This document shows positions 8,709 through 16,131 of a DNA stretch of 64,000 nucleotides, piece after piece. Position numbers and translations under genes: made by a program. The DNA is from a virus. Within the stretch, counting starts at the first letter, position 1, and each line of letters starts with the position of its first letter. The stretch is taken from the IMG/VR virus record IMGVR_UViG_3300043446_003702, positions 1-64,000 of that record; one strand, given 5' to 3'. The notes beneath the pieces are model-generated. The model made no database searches and had not been told where the DNA came from. It saw only the letters and a program-made list of their open reading frames with translations.

Positions 8709-9167
8709 GTGAACTACGAAAACATGATGAACACCGCACAAGGACTAGAGCTGATGAAGGGTTTGACTTTCGTCAAGGTCGAAGGATCTGTGGGCTCAGG
8801 CGAGATGCTGTTCGAAACCGCAGAGGGTGCTCGATTTGTGTTTGGTCACTGGCAGAATTGCTGTGAGAGCGTGGACATCAACGACATCACTGGCGACCTT
8901 GAAGACCTCGTAGGTGAGCCGCTCCTGATCGCAGAAGAAGTATCCGGTGAGACTCCCGTAGACTTCGATGAAGACTATCACGAGTCTGTGTCCTGGACCT
9001 TCTACAAGTTTGCTACCCGCAAGGGATACGTGGACGTTCGTTGGTTAGGAGAGTCCAACGGGTACTACAGCGAGAGCGTAGACCTGTTCGTAGAGGGTGT
9101 AACTGTGGCAGAAAAGCCACAGCCCAGCCGTCGGCTGGGCCAATTGTTGCAAGGCAAGATCGGTTGA
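8709..9167 (+). CDS. DUF7448-like phage protein
   Basis: 152 aa. The start is taken as GTG because AGGAG lies six bases upstream; an ATG five codons later is possible. The segments VFGHWQNCCESV, LVGEPLLIAEE and WTFYKFATRKGYVDVRWLGES-YS match a widespread phage family of unknown function, usually among early genes. No signal or membrane segment. Its own promoter (8647-8675) and the next promoter (9164-9192) make this a single-gene unit. Confidence 0.78.
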   Translation: MNYENMMNTAQGLELMKGLTFVKVEGSVGSGEMLFETAEGARFVFGHWQNCCESVDINDITGDLEDLVGEPLLIAEEVSGETPVDFDEDYHESVSWTFYKFATRKGYVDVRWLGESNGYYSESVDLFVEGVTVAEKPQPSRRLGQLLQGKIG

Positions 9168-9192
9168 CAGGAAGCTGATTTGGTTGTATAAT
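9164..9192 (+). promoter_or_regulatory. Sigma70-like promoter
   Basis: TTGACA, 17-bp spacer, TATAAT, overlapping the end of the preceding gene. The leader carries AAGGAG before ATG 9223. Confidence 0.75.
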
Positions 9193-9222
9193 ACACATAT
9201 AGACAGCAACAAGGAGTCAGTA

Positions 9223-9594
9223 ATGGAACAGTTCAAAAGTTGGGAAGAGATGACTGATCTTGAGCAAGCCCAATGCACTTATTGGGACTTGTACAAGGAC
9301 GCCTATGGTTATCGCCCCCGTGGTATTGACACTTCCACCTGGACTCTGGCAGACTTTGAACAGGAGTTTGCCAGCCTTGGCTCTGTTATTGAACGTGAAG
9401 AGGCTGATCGTCAGACAGCCCAGGCCCAGGCCATTGACAAGTTTGAAAGCCGTGTGACCAGTCTCCTGAACACCGGCGCTGATCGTGAGCAGGTGATTGC
9501 CTGGCTCATGGATGCTGAACACGCCAATGGCGATTGGGATTACTTCTGTTTCACCCAGGGTTTGCCCTACGGTTATTTTAGAAAGGCAGCATGA
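9223..9594 (+). CDS. Conserved phage early protein
   Basis: 123 aa. ATG 9223 follows AAGGAG; the longer frame would start inside the promoter. The segments YWDLYKDAYGYRPRGIDTS and HANGDWDYFCFTQGLPYG mark a family very common among small early genes of marine and enteric tailed phages, function unknown. First gene of a coupled run 9223-11136. Confidence 0.78.
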   Translation: MEQFKSWEEMTDLEQAQCTYWDLYKDAYGYRPRGIDTSTWTLADFEQEFASLGSVIEREEADRQTAQAQAIDKFESRVTSLLNTGADREQVIAWLMDAEHANGDWDYFCFTQGLPYGYFRKAA

Positions 9595-9812
9595 TGAAAT
9601 TCACAGTTGAATGGCATGACAAAATGCATCGTTGGGACGTGGTTCGTTGGGACACCACTGCGGAAGGTGTGTATACTATGTATGCTGGTACCACAGTGGA
9701 CCGGTGTGCTACACTAGATGAGGCAGAAGAAATCTGTGCATACCACACAGACATGATGAACCCTGAGTTGTGGGCAGATCATGGATGTGAATTTGATCGG
9801 GAGACAATGTAA
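9591..9812 (+). CDS. Small phage hypothetical protein
   Basis: 73 aa, ATGATG start overlapping the previous stop. Aromatic and acidic (VEWHDKMHRWDVVRWDT, then DEAEEICAYHTDMMNPE). Two-layer beta-rich look; no family recognised. Coupled on both sides, so co-expressed with the early gene run. Confidence 0.65.
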   Translation: MMKFTVEWHDKMHRWDVVRWDTTAEGVYTMYAGTTVDRCATLDEAEEICAYHTDMMNPELWADHGCEFDRETM

Positions 9813-9985
9813 TGGCAGGCAAAGCAAAATCAATCTATCTCACAGTCACTGTCAAAGGTCAACTTCGTGCAGTGTTTCGCAAAATGTTTTTCAATGCCAG
9901 TGACTACAATGCCTACGTCAAAACTGACGAGTTCAAGGCTCAGTGGCCCACTACCGAATACGACATAATCAAAGAGGTGTACTGA
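9812..9985 (+). CDS. Small basic phage protein
   Basis: 57 aa, TAATG overlap with the gene before. Sequence begins MAGKAKSIYLTVTVKG and ends EYDIIKEVY; basic N-terminal half, beta-strand pattern. No known domain. Accepted as real because it fills the space exactly between two coupled genes in the right frame. Confidence 0.6.
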   Translation: MAGKAKSIYLTVTVKGQLRAVFRKMFFNASDYNAYVKTDEFKAQWPTTEYDIIKEVY

Positions 9986-9986
9986 C

Positions 9987-10391
9987 ATGATGCCCGCTGG
10001 ACGATATTACATTGGTGATCTGTGCTATGTCATGCACCCTGAATGGTCGGAGTGCTGTGATTTGTTCTTCCCAAGCCACCACCAGCCCCGAGGTGTTGAG
10101 GGTGAGTTTGTGCTCAAGGATGGACGTAGGTTTGCCAGTTTTAGCACAGCCTATGGCGATGGCACCTACACTTCCAACATTGGTACCGAACACTCAGTAG
10201 ACTCTGGCAGTATTGGTTGCATCCGTGCAGAAGACATTCGCGACACTGAGTACGACTCTGTAACCATTGAGCAATTGGGTGCGTTTGTGGATTTCCCTGA
10301 GCCCTTTGAAGTATCAAACGATGCTGGCATGCTGACATTTGGGCATGTGCAAATTGAAACCAATACCGATTATGATTGGGAGGAAGAATAA
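9987..10391 (+). CDS. Conserved phage protein (PAGxYYIGD family)
   Basis: 134 aa. N-terminal PAGRYYIGDLCYVMHPEW and central FSTAYGDGTY-SNIGTEHSVDSGSIGC mark a protein type found in many phages and some bacteria, probably a beta-rich fold of unknown function. Acidic C-terminus. Coupled to its neighbours by one-base or TAATG overlaps. Confidence 0.75.
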   Translation: MMPAGRYYIGDLCYVMHPEWSECCDLFFPSHHQPRGVEGEFVLKDGRRFASFSTAYGDGTYTSNIGTEHSVDSGSIGCIRAEDIRDTEYDSVTIEQLGAFVDFPEPFEVSNDAGMLTFGHVQIETNTDYDWEEE

Positions 10392-10588
10392 TGTGGTCAT
10401 TAGTACTCTATACCATTGTACCTATGCAATCTTTGGAAATGCTTGGAGAGATTGGATATTATGCCGCATTCAATAAATGCGTGTATGCCCAGAATCAAGT
10501 GCAATCTAAAGTCACAGCACAAGATCCCAATGGGCTGTTACTTTGCATTAAAGATTTTAAAAACACATATGAGGCAAAAGAAAAATGA
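10391..10588 (+). CDS. Small phage hypothetical protein
   Basis: 65 aa. The ATG at 10391 makes a TAATG overlap with the preceding stop; a longer reading would run inside that gene. The hydrophobic N-terminus MWSLVLYTIVPM may be a weak membrane anchor or signal; Cys residues at FNKCVYA and LLCIKDF. The later part resembles small lysis-adjacent phage proteins only vaguely. Confidence 0.55.
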   Translation: MWSLVLYTIVPMQSLEMLGEIGYYAAFNKCVYAQNQVQSKVTAQDPNGLLLCIKDFKNTYEAKEK

Positions 10589-10869
10589 CCAAAGTTGTGA
10601 TCAACACATGCCACGGTGGCTTTGGGCTCAGTGCCGAAGCCGAGCGCAAATACCGGGAACTGGCTGGCATTGCAGATGCTGATTTTCACAGCCGAAACAT
10701 ACCAAGAGACGATGCACACTTGATTGCTGTGGTTGAACTCATGGGCGAGACAGCCAACAACAGATTTTCAGAGTTGAAGATTGTGGACATACCCGACGAC
10801 GTCAACTGGTATATCGAAGAATATGACGGTAAGGAATGGGTGGCCGAACGTCACCGGACCTGGGATTGA
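10585..10869 (+). CDS. Conserved phage protein (KVVINTCHGGFGLS family)
   Basis: 94 aa. KVVINTCHGGFGLS at the N-terminus, a middle part with HLIAVVELMGE, and VDIPDDVNWYIEEYDGKEWVAE at the end are typical of a family shared by phages and bacteria, with no known activity. ATGA overlap with the gene before. Early co-expressed gene. Confidence 0.75.
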   Translation: MTKVVINTCHGGFGLSAEAERKYRELAGIADADFHSRNIPRDDAHLIAVVELMGETANNRFSELKIVDIPDDVNWYIEEYDGKEWVAERHRTWD

Positions 10870-10872
10870 TAC

Positions 10873-11136
10873 ATGAACAAGCACAACGATGACATAGACT
10901 TGCCCGACATGCCGGTAGAGCCTGACCCACCACCACCAACTGTGGTGGTCATAGCCGAAGATTTACGCCTGGGTCCTGCTGAAGTTAAACCCTATGACCG
11001 CAATGCCTGGATCCGAGAGTTTGGTCCCCGACCGCCCACTGTGGGCATGCGAGTATTGGACTTTGTGATTGTTGGATTGTTTGTCAGCACAGCCGTGGTG
11101 ATCATCAAAGCCTGTACCTGGGCATTTTTTAGTTGA
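10873..11136 (+). CDS. Small membrane protein with Pro-rich N-terminus
   Basis: 87 aa. The N-terminal 40 residues are acidic and proline-rich (EPDPPPPTVVV); a single C-terminal transmembrane helix (VLDFVIVGLFVSTAVVIIKAC) leaves almost no tail. Likely a tail-anchored inner-membrane protein with its soluble part in the cytoplasm. No family recognised. Last protein gene before the tRNA array; a promoter overlaps its stop. Confidence 0.65.
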   Translation: MNKHNDDIDLPDMPVEPDPPPPTVVVIAEDLRLGPAEVKPYDRNAWIREFGPRPPTVGMRVLDFVIVGLFVSTAVVIIKACTWAFFS

Positions 11137-11161
11137 CCATAAATAGATTTCCTGTTACAAT
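11133..11161 (+). promoter_or_regulatory. Promoter for first tRNA group
   Basis: TTGACC, 17-bp spacer, TACAAT, ending nine bases before the first tRNA. Confidence 0.7.
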
Positions 11162-11169
11162 TGCATCAC

Positions 11170-11244
11170 AGGCCTGTAGTTAAAAGGTATAACAGTGAAC
11201 TCATAATTCACCAGTTTCTGGTTCGACTCCAGACGGGCCTACCA
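11170..11244 (+). tRNA. tRNA-Met/Ile2 (CAT)
   Basis: Full cloverleaf; acceptor AGGCCTG/CGGGCCT, anticodon loop CTCATAA, T-loop TTCGACT, CCA encoded. A1-U72 pair argues against the initiator. One of three CAT tRNAs; this or the 19191 copy may be the lysidine-type tRNA-Ile2. Confidence 0.92.
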
Positions 11245-11249
11245 TGTCA

Positions 11250-11324
11250 CTGGGGTTAGTATAATGGATAATACAGTCGGCTTCTACCCGACGAATGTGG
11301 GTTCGATTCCTGCACCCCGGACCA
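11250..11324 (+). tRNA. tRNA-Arg (TCT)
   Basis: Acceptor CTGGGGT/ACCCCGG, anticodon stem GTCGG/CCGAC with loop CTTCTAC, encoded CCA. Five bases after the previous tRNA. Confidence 0.92.
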
Positions 11325-11337
11325 GTAAATACACCAT

Positions 11338-11421
11338 GCGAGTATGGGGGAATTGGTAGACCCAGTGGATTTAAAATCCACCGCTATATGCGTACCGGTT
11401 CGACTCCGGTTACTCGTACCA
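11338..11421 (+). tRNA. tRNA-Leu (TAA)
   Basis: Class II tRNA with a true variable arm (CGC-TATAT-GCG), anticodon loop TTTAAAA, acceptor GCGAGTA/TACTCGT, encoded CCA. The only Leu tRNA here with a normal long arm. Confidence 0.92.
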
Positions 11422-11431
11422 AAGGACAGCA

Positions 11432-12100
11432 ATGACACAAGAATGGTTCAACTGGCAAAATAAAACACTGATACAAGATCAAGTGTATGTTCTGCATGAC
11501 TTTTTAGATGCTGAAATCTATGATAAGTGCAAAAACGAAATTCGAACCCATGCACATCAATGGCACAATGAGTATGCCAACAGAATAGTGGCTGACAATG
11601 TGCGAAGTCCTGTAATTTTAGAATTGGCTGCACGTTTGTTGCCTTATCTCAACAAGGAATTCAACAACGAATTTTGTGTAACCACTGCAAAGATTTACAC
11701 AGATCTCAGTGGTAGTCAAATGTTTCCGCATTTTGATGCCAGAGATTTTCACATCAGCATGCAGTTGTACATGCCAGATATTGGTAGAGATAAATTAGGG
11801 ACACAATTTTGTTTCAATCAGCATTACAATTCACAAGTTGAAGATCAACCCGATATCTTAATGCGCACAAAAGGTCAATTTGTACCAGATGATCAATATG
11901 TTTCTCCGGTGCCGTTTCGACGAGGATTTGGTTATATCAATTACAACAACAAACTCATTAGAACTTTGCACAAAACTGAACCAGTGCCGCTGGGGTATGT
12001 GAGAGAAAGTGTGCACTTTAACTTCAACATCAAACGCGGTGACCAGTTGGGTTTGGAAAACATACACTATCACAGACTACAAGGAATAGAACTTGGATGA
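11432..12100 (+). CDS. 2OG-Fe(II) oxygenase-like protein
   Basis: 222 aa, starting 11 bases after the tRNA-Leu. HFDARDFHISMQLYMPD near residue 100 gives the HxD iron-binding pair, and TLHKTEPVPLGYVRESVHFNF near residue 190 supplies the distal His and the basic residue that binds 2-oxoglutarate. Family enzymes hydroxylate proteins, nucleic acids or small molecules; the target is unknown. Several such oxygenases are usual in T4-like marine phages. A more distant relative may be at 20705-21364. Confidence 0.68.
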   Translation: MTQEWFNWQNKTLIQDQVYVLHDFLDAEIYDKCKNEIRTHAHQWHNEYANRIVADNVRSPVILELAARLLPYLNKEFNNEFCVTTAKIYTDLSGSQMFPHFDARDFHISMQLYMPDIGRDKLGTQFCFNQHYNSQVEDQPDILMRTKGQFVPDDQYVSPVPFRRGFGYINYNNKLIRTLHKTEPVPLGYVRESVHFNFNIKRGDQLGLENIHYHRLQGIELG

Positions 12101-12109
12101 GGATCAATC

Positions 12110-12556
12110 ATGACCACCAACATTGACACACTACACGCTTGGCAAAAACACAAAGATCAACTGCACCAGACCGAGGCTTGGACGCACAACAACTTGGAAT
12201 ATGACATGAGTCAAGCCGACTGGTTCTTGGCCAAGGTGCGCGGCAGCAAAACCTATGCTCAAAACTTGTATGCTGCCATGTGCAACAATCAATTTCAAAA
12301 GCAAGATCTCTGGCTGGTGCTGAAAGATGCCACATGGTCATGCACCTGGCGCAGTGCCGGCGGCATTGTGGCCGACTTGGAAGCACAGGGCGGCGACTAC
12401 ATGGATTGGTACTGTTCGGGCATGGGCGAAGGGCTGGGCAACGGCGACGCCGATGGCACTCGTGGTTATGTGAGTGAAAGCACTGTGACAGAAGAAATTG
12501 AGGCAGATTTGGCACTCCTGGGCTGGCGTGTGATTGAAGACCCCGATGCTGATTGA
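12110..12556 (+). CDS. Conserved phage hypothetical protein
   Basis: 148 aa with GAGGATCAATC upstream. Tryptophan-rich; central SCTWRSAGGIVADLEAQGGDYMDWYCSGMGEG and an acidic C-terminus (EEIEADLALLGW). The pattern is familiar from T4-like phage proteins without known function. No signal or membrane segment. Followed by an 11-base overlap with a short membrane peptide gene. Confidence 0.72.
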   Translation: MTTNIDTLHAWQKHKDQLHQTEAWTHNNLEYDMSQADWFLAKVRGSKTYAQNLYAAMCNNQFQKQDLWLVLKDATWSCTWRSAGGIVADLEAQGGDYMDWYCSGMGEGLGNGDADGTRGYVSESTVTEEIEADLALLGWRVIEDPDAD

Positions 12557-12656
12557 CTTGACTCTGCGTGTGTTGTTGTGTATCGTACTCACAGTGACCT
12601 TTGTGAGTTACAGCGATCTCTCAGTAGATATTGCACAGTCATGGTTGTGTAAATAA
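12546..12656 (+). CDS. Short membrane peptide
   Basis: 36 aa, starting inside the end of the previous gene. Residues 6-22 (TLRVLLCIVLTVTFVSY) form one hydrophobic helix; the rest is short and polar. Its position in a coupled run supports it, but such a short frame could be chance. Confidence 0.4.
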   Translation: MLIDLTLRVLLCIVLTVTFVSYSDLSVDIAQSWLCK

Positions 12657-12674
12657 CTCAAACAGGAGATCGCT

Positions 12675-12842
12675 ATGCAACTGGTTAAATATCGCGATGC
12701 TGAGATGATCACACATACATGGTTCTATGTTGATGATCGCACACGTGCCATGGTCAGTCCGTTTTTTGAGACAGAGCAACAGGCACTGGACTGGTTTGAT
12801 CAAGTGTTTGAAGGTGAAGAAGAAGTAGTTATTGCTGTATGA
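12675..12842 (+). CDS. Small acidic phage protein
   Basis: 55 aa, behind AGGAGATCGCT. Begins MQLVKYRDAEMITHTWFYVDD and ends with an acidic tail (FEGEEEVVIAV). Resembles small proteins of other aquatic T4-like phages; function unknown. It ends right before the acceptor half of the tmRNA, so the two may share a transcript. Confidence 0.68.
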   Translation: MQLVKYRDAEMITHTWFYVDDRTRAMVSPFFETEQQALDWFDQVFEGEEEVVIAV

Positions 12843-13135
12843 AGCCGAGAGAAACGGATTCTGGACGGGGGTGCGAATCCCCCCAGGTCCACCATAAACA
12901 TACTAACCTTTGGGTGTAGTCCGTAAGGATCAAGAGATAACTTCAAAGACCCCATATAACCAAGTTAGTATGTTTTTGATGGGCCTGCATAGTTTCGACA
13001 GGGTCAAAAGTAGCGGAGTGGACAGCACATCAGAGTAGATGTTAAAACTAAAACAACGTAAACGCAAACGACGAACTGTTCGCATTGGCAGCCTAAACAC
13101 TGCCTAGGGTAGGAAATACCTCGTAACAGAAACCA
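12843..13135 (+). ncRNA. ssrA: Circularly permuted (two-piece) tmRNA precursor
   Basis: The 3' acceptor half comes first: T-stem GGGGG/CCCCC with loop TGCGAAT, then CAGGTCC, A, CCA (ends 12894). The 5' coding half starts at 12981 with GGGCCTG, which pairs over all 7 bases with CAGGTCC (one G-U). Between them, AAACATACTAAC (12896-12907) and GTTAGTATGTTT (12964-12975) form a perfect 12-bp stem that would hold the precursor together until the segment is cut out. The resume codon GCA at 13064 opens the tag ANDELFALAA, stop TAA 13094-13096. The RNA rescues stalled ribosomes with SmpB. The 5' end of the acceptor piece is not sharply defined. Confidence 0.93.
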
Positions 13136-13137
13136 CC

Positions 13138-13165
13138 AAATAGGCTCCCCGGAGCCTATTTCTTT
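13138..13165 (+). terminator. Intrinsic terminator of tmRNA
   Basis: AAATAGGCTCC and GGAGCCTATTT form an 11-bp perfect stem with a 2-base loop, followed by TCTTT. Confidence 0.8.
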
Positions 13166-13223
13166 GCCCGTTGTTGTCAACGCATTGCCAGGTCAAGGCG
13201 TTGTATATGTACAAGGAGGCTTT

Positions 13224-13505
13224 ATGTACAAAGTCTTGATAGCCGGAGCGGTGGCACTGGCCACATTGTCAGCACAGGCACATGGTCCACACGGTCCTTA
13301 TGTGTATTACGAACATCGTCACTATGATCGTGGGTCAGATTGGATTGCACCGGCCATCTTGGGCGGCTTGGTAGTGTATGCTGCCACTAGACCCCCGGTT
13401 GTGGTGCCAGCCCCACAGCCAGTGATTGTAACACCCACTTGTGGTCCTTGGGTGGAAATTCGCAGTGCTGATGGCACAGTGACTCAAACCAGGACCTGTC
13501 AATAA
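13224..13505 (+). CDS. Secreted small His/Tyr/Pro-rich protein
   Basis: 93 aa. ATG 13224 follows AAGGAGG. Residues 1-19 (MYKVLIAGAVALATLSAQA) are a signal peptide with an AQA cleavage site. Then a HGPHGPYVYYEHRHYD stretch that could bind metal, a hydrophobic segment (WIAPAILGGLVVYAAT), a Pro/Val linker and two Cys (TCGPW and the penultimate residue) that could form a disulphide. Probably periplasmic or envelope-located; it resembles bacterial envelope proteins of unknown function. Confidence 0.7.
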   Translation: MYKVLIAGAVALATLSAQAHGPHGPYVYYEHRHYDRGSDWIAPAILGGLVVYAATRPPVVVPAPQPVIVTPTCGPWVEIRSADGTVTQTRTCQ

Positions 13506-13523
13506 TGTTAGCGAGGACAAAAC

Positions 13524-13922
13524 ATGAAACATTTGGCCATTGGCCTGTGCATGGCGATGATAGCAATTCTAAGCCAGGCAAATACGACACAGAGCCACAC
13601 GAAGATTACCGAATGGTCAGCGCGGACTGCGACCAAAAAAGGTTTGGCCATTGCGCCATCCATGATGCGTATTCCCAAACCCAAAATCTTTCGCAGCAAC
13701 CCTTTCCGGCAGGCGTACTTTAACAGTCACTGGGACGAAAACGATGACATTGAAATTGATGACGATAGCAAGATCACCGGGCCCAGACGTGAACAGTATG
13801 GTCGTGTCAAAGCCAATCCCACACCGGCCGACCCCGAAGGCGATGTCACTCCTGACATTGAGTGGCGGTTGTTTTTGATACGTCAGGCTGCTCTTTTTCG
13901 ATATCGTGCGTTACATGCCTGA
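13524..13922 (+). CDS. Secreted hypothetical protein
   Basis: 132 aa with an N-terminal signal peptide (MKHLAIGLCMAMIAILSQA, cleavage after SQA). The mature part is basic, then has a strongly acidic patch (DENDDIEIDDDSKI) and a basic C-terminus. No catalytic motif. Adjacent to another exported protein, so the two may act in the periplasm together (inference). Confidence 0.6.
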   Translation: MKHLAIGLCMAMIAILSQANTTQSHTKITEWSARTATKKGLAIAPSMMRIPKPKIFRSNPFRQAYFNSHWDENDDIEIDDDSKITGPRREQYGRVKANPTPADPEGDVTPDIEWRLFLIRQAALFRYRALHA

Positions 13923-13948
13923 CCGCCACTGCACCGGTAAATATCCCT

Positions 13949-14545
13949 ATGATAGTTTACATACACGGTGCGTCGGCCACGGCTGAAAGTTTCACACACA
14001 TTAGACAGTACGTTAGAGATTACATTGAAGAGCCTGACATTGCCTTGGAATATCGCAGCGAGGATGGCTTTGACCACAACCTTGCACACATGAAAGGTCA
14101 GTTGGACGACGAGGACCGACTGTTTTTTGTGAGTCACAGCCTGGGCGGCATCTATGCTCTACATTTGGCTAACTATTATCAGGCCACCACTGTGGGCGGT
14201 GTGAGTCTCAGCACACCCTATGGTGGCAGCAAACAGGCTGACTTTGCCAGGTACTTCCTGCCGTTCAATCGACTGATGAAAGACATTGGACCCATGAGTC
14301 GCCCCATGGCCGATGCACAGCGGTTACCAGCACCACCCAACTGGACTCAGGTTGTGAGCACAGTGGGACAGAGTCCTTGGATACACGAGCCCAACGATGG
14401 TGTTGTCACAATCGCCAGCATGAGATATAGGCAGGATTTTGAACTGGTGGAACTGCCCATCAATCACTATGAAGTTGTGATCAGCAACCGAGTGGTGGAC
14501 ATTGTGCTGGAAAGAATTCAACGTGTGATTGCCCAAAGAGGATGA
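13949..14545 (+). CDS. Alpha/beta hydrolase (lipase/esterase-like)
   Basis: 198 aa. The ATG at 13949 is chosen because the fold begins directly with MIVYIHGASAT (oxyanion strand). Nucleophile elbow SHSLGG near residue 65 (G-x-S-x-G type), Asp in EPNDGVVT and His in PINHYEVV complete a plausible triad. Substrate unknown. It has no signal peptide, unlike its two upstream neighbours. Confidence 0.75.
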   Translation: MIVYIHGASATAESFTHIRQYVRDYIEEPDIALEYRSEDGFDHNLAHMKGQLDDEDRLFFVSHSLGGIYALHLANYYQATTVGGVSLSTPYGGSKQADFARYFLPFNRLMKDIGPMSRPMADAQRLPAPPNWTQVVSTVGQSPWIHEPNDGVVTIASMRYRQDFELVELPINHYEVVISNRVVDIVLERIQRVIAQRG

Positions 14546-14591
14546 CTCACATACAAAATTAATATACAATACACAAGAGGGAAAAACACAC

Positions 14592-14783
14592 ATGAGCAAA
14601 GGATCAAGACCCAGACCCAGCGTGGTAAGCCAACAAGAACTGGCTCAACGACACGAAGCCATCTTTGGCCAGAAGCCGCCACGAGAACCCTATGTGCCAC
14701 CACCACTGCCGCCTGAACTGGCAGGACCCGGTTCCGTTGAACGACTGTTGGGCACTGCAAAACTTCCACCTGGACGGACATAA
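14592..14783 (+). CDS. Small Pro-rich phage protein
   Basis: 63 aa, start after AAGAGGG. Sequence has SKGSRPRPSVVSQQELAQRHEAIFGQKPP and then YVPPPLPPEL; likely unstructured N- and C-ends around one helix. Similar short proteins are known in phages without function. Confidence 0.58.
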   Translation: MSKGSRPRPSVVSQQELAQRHEAIFGQKPPREPYVPPPLPPELAGPGSVERLLGTAKLPPGRT

Positions 14784-14786
14784 ATC

Positions 14787-15734
14787 TTGATTGACTGGCC
14801 AGTGGCACCTGCTGACGGCAAATATAGTCGTTGGTACCAGCAACTAATTGATCAGGCAAAATCACGCAAATTGGATAAAGGTGCGTACTTTGAACGTCAT
14901 CACATTGTTCCTCGAAGTTTTGGGGGATCAGATGCCGATGAAAATTTAGTGGATTTGACCGCTCGTGAACACTATATCGCGCATGCCTTGTTGTGGAAAA
15001 TGAAATTTCCTGGTGTTTATGGTAGCAAAATGTCTTTTGCATTTAACACGTTTATCAATAGAATGCGAACTAACAAAGCATTACCTAATATTACATACAA
15101 GATAAACAGTCGCATCTACCAATCATTCAAAGTGCATTATGCTGATATGCTTAGTAAACAGATGTCTGGCCAAGGCAATCATTTTTACGGTAAAACTCAC
15201 AGTGAAGAAACAAAAAAGATCATTGGTGAAAAGAGTAAACTAAAAACTTTTAAACGTGGGCCAGAACATTTTAATTACGGCAAGCCGTCATTTGTTACCC
15301 CTGAGGGCAAACAAAGACAACTGGCTGCAATCAACGCACGGTGGGCCGATCCTGACTTCAAAGAATTAATGCGACAAAAAAGGCGGGCATATAATGCCAC
15401 TCCAGAAGGGCAAGCACAAATAAAAGCCAAAGCTGATGCTCGTCGTGGAGTAAAACGTGATCCAGCAGTGATTGAAAAAATGGCCATGACCAAAAGAGGT
15501 AAAACATGGGAAGAGCTGTATACTCCAGAACAAATTGCTAGAATGCGAGCCGCAATAAAAAACAGAGTATTGTCGCCAGAAGCCAAGGCAAAAATGTGGT
15601 TTAAAGGAAAAGGAAAAGGAATTGCCAAAATAAAACATGCATGTCCACATTGTGGCAAATTGTGTGCTGGCAACATGTTGGCCAAATGGCATGGTGATAA
15701 CTGTAAATTCAAATTTCCACCCCAAAATCATTGA
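14787..15734 (+). CDS. HNH homing endonuclease with NUMOD3 repeats
   Basis: 315 aa, TTG start assumed because no ATG precedes the domain. N-terminal HNH domain: ERHHIVPRSFGGSDADENLV, then EHYIAHALL. It is followed by DNA-binding NUMOD3-like modules (GNHFYGKTHSEETKKIIGEK, and LSPEAKAKM near the end) and a C-terminal zinc-finger-like CPHCGKLC...HGDNC. Such free-standing endonucleases spread by cutting phage DNA at cognate sites, often in or beside tRNA regions. It sits between the tmRNA region and the main tRNA array. Confidence 0.85.
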   Translation: MIDWPVAPADGKYSRWYQQLIDQAKSRKLDKGAYFERHHIVPRSFGGSDADENLVDLTAREHYIAHALLWKMKFPGVYGSKMSFAFNTFINRMRTNKALPNITYKINSRIYQSFKVHYADMLSKQMSGQGNHFYGKTHSEETKKIIGEKSKLKTFKRGPEHFNYGKPSFVTPEGKQRQLAAINARWADPDFKELMRQKRRAYNATPEGQAQIKAKADARRGVKRDPAVIEKMAMTKRGKTWEELYTPEQIARMRAAIKNRVLSPEAKAKMWFKGKGKGIAKIKHACPHCGKLCAGNMLAKWHGDNCKFKFPPQNH

Positions 15735-15759
15735 CTTTCAACTCACTGTCATATATAAT
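15731..15759 (+). promoter_or_regulatory. Sigma70-like promoter, leaderless type
   Basis: TTGACT, 17-bp spacer, TATAAT; expected +1 coincides with ATG 15765. It overlaps the HNH gene stop. Confidence 0.72.
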
Positions 15760-15764
15760 AAACT

Positions 15765-15863
15765 ATGATTACGCAATTCGCCCAACTGTCCTTTGAGATA
15801 CCCTCACATGATTATCGTGAGGCGCTGGCCTATACCTTATTCAGCGGGAGCGGTGGTACCTAA
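15765..15863 (+). CDS. Leaderless 32-aa peptide or small RNA unit
   Basis: ORF of 32 codons (MITQFAQLSFEIPSHDYREA then AYTLFSGSGGT) beginning where transcription should start and followed by its own terminator. The transcript also contains the hairpin CCTCAC/GTGAGG (within 15801-15821), so it could act as an RNA of about 150 bases rather than as mRNA. No homologous family recognised. Confidence 0.4.
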   Translation: MITQFAQLSFEIPSHDYREALAYTLFSGSGGT

Positions 15864-15877
15864 TACCTAAGTACTAC
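15860..15877. promoter_or_regulatory. Palindromic element, degenerate copy
   Basis: CTAATACC-TAAGTACTAC, about four differences from the 18-bp palindrome at 34875. As in other copies, it includes the stop codon of the preceding ORF. Confidence 0.35.
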
Positions 15878-15883
15878 TCAAGC

Positions 15884-15914
15884 AAAAACCCGCTACACAG
15901 GCGGGTTTTTCTTT
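15884..15914 (+). terminator. Intrinsic terminator
   Basis: AAAAACCCGC/GCGGGTTTTT, 10-bp stem, 7-base loop, T-tract. Confidence 0.85.
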
Positions 15915-15920
15915 TTGTGC

Positions 15921-15949
15921 TAGACCAATAATGGCAGAAGTGCTATACT
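15921..15949 (+). promoter_or_regulatory. Promoter for main tRNA array
   Basis: TAGACC, 17-bp spacer with TGC extended -10, TATACT. Downstream lie about 185 bases of structured leader and then tRNA-Glu. Confidence 0.68.
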
Positions 15950-16016
15950 AGAGGCAAGTTAGAAGACAACACAGTCGATCGAGACTAGTTGAGAGGTTCG
16001 TTAAAAAGATATCTTT

Positions 16017-16131
16017 CATATAGGCCTGTTCAAATTACAGGCCCTATATGTAAACACATTGCAGTGGGTTCGTAAGTATGAGTCGCATTCCAACGAGTGC
16101 CCGTGGGCTGGATGTAATGTGTTTGCATATA
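16017..16131 (+). ncRNA. Structured leader RNA with two competing stems
   Basis: Stem 1: 16017-16029 with 16037-16050 (13 bp, one bulge). Stem 2: 16045-16060 with 16116-16131 (16 bp, one G-U). They share TATATG at 16045-16050, so only one can form fully. Five bases then separate the second stem from tRNA-Glu. No known family recognised. No gene is seen in the leader between 15950 and 16016. Confidence 0.55.

Noticed and set aside
9130-9150. GC-rich hairpin GCCCAGCC/GGCTGGGC as a terminator
   Set aside because: No T-tract follows and it lies within the coding end of the 8709 gene.
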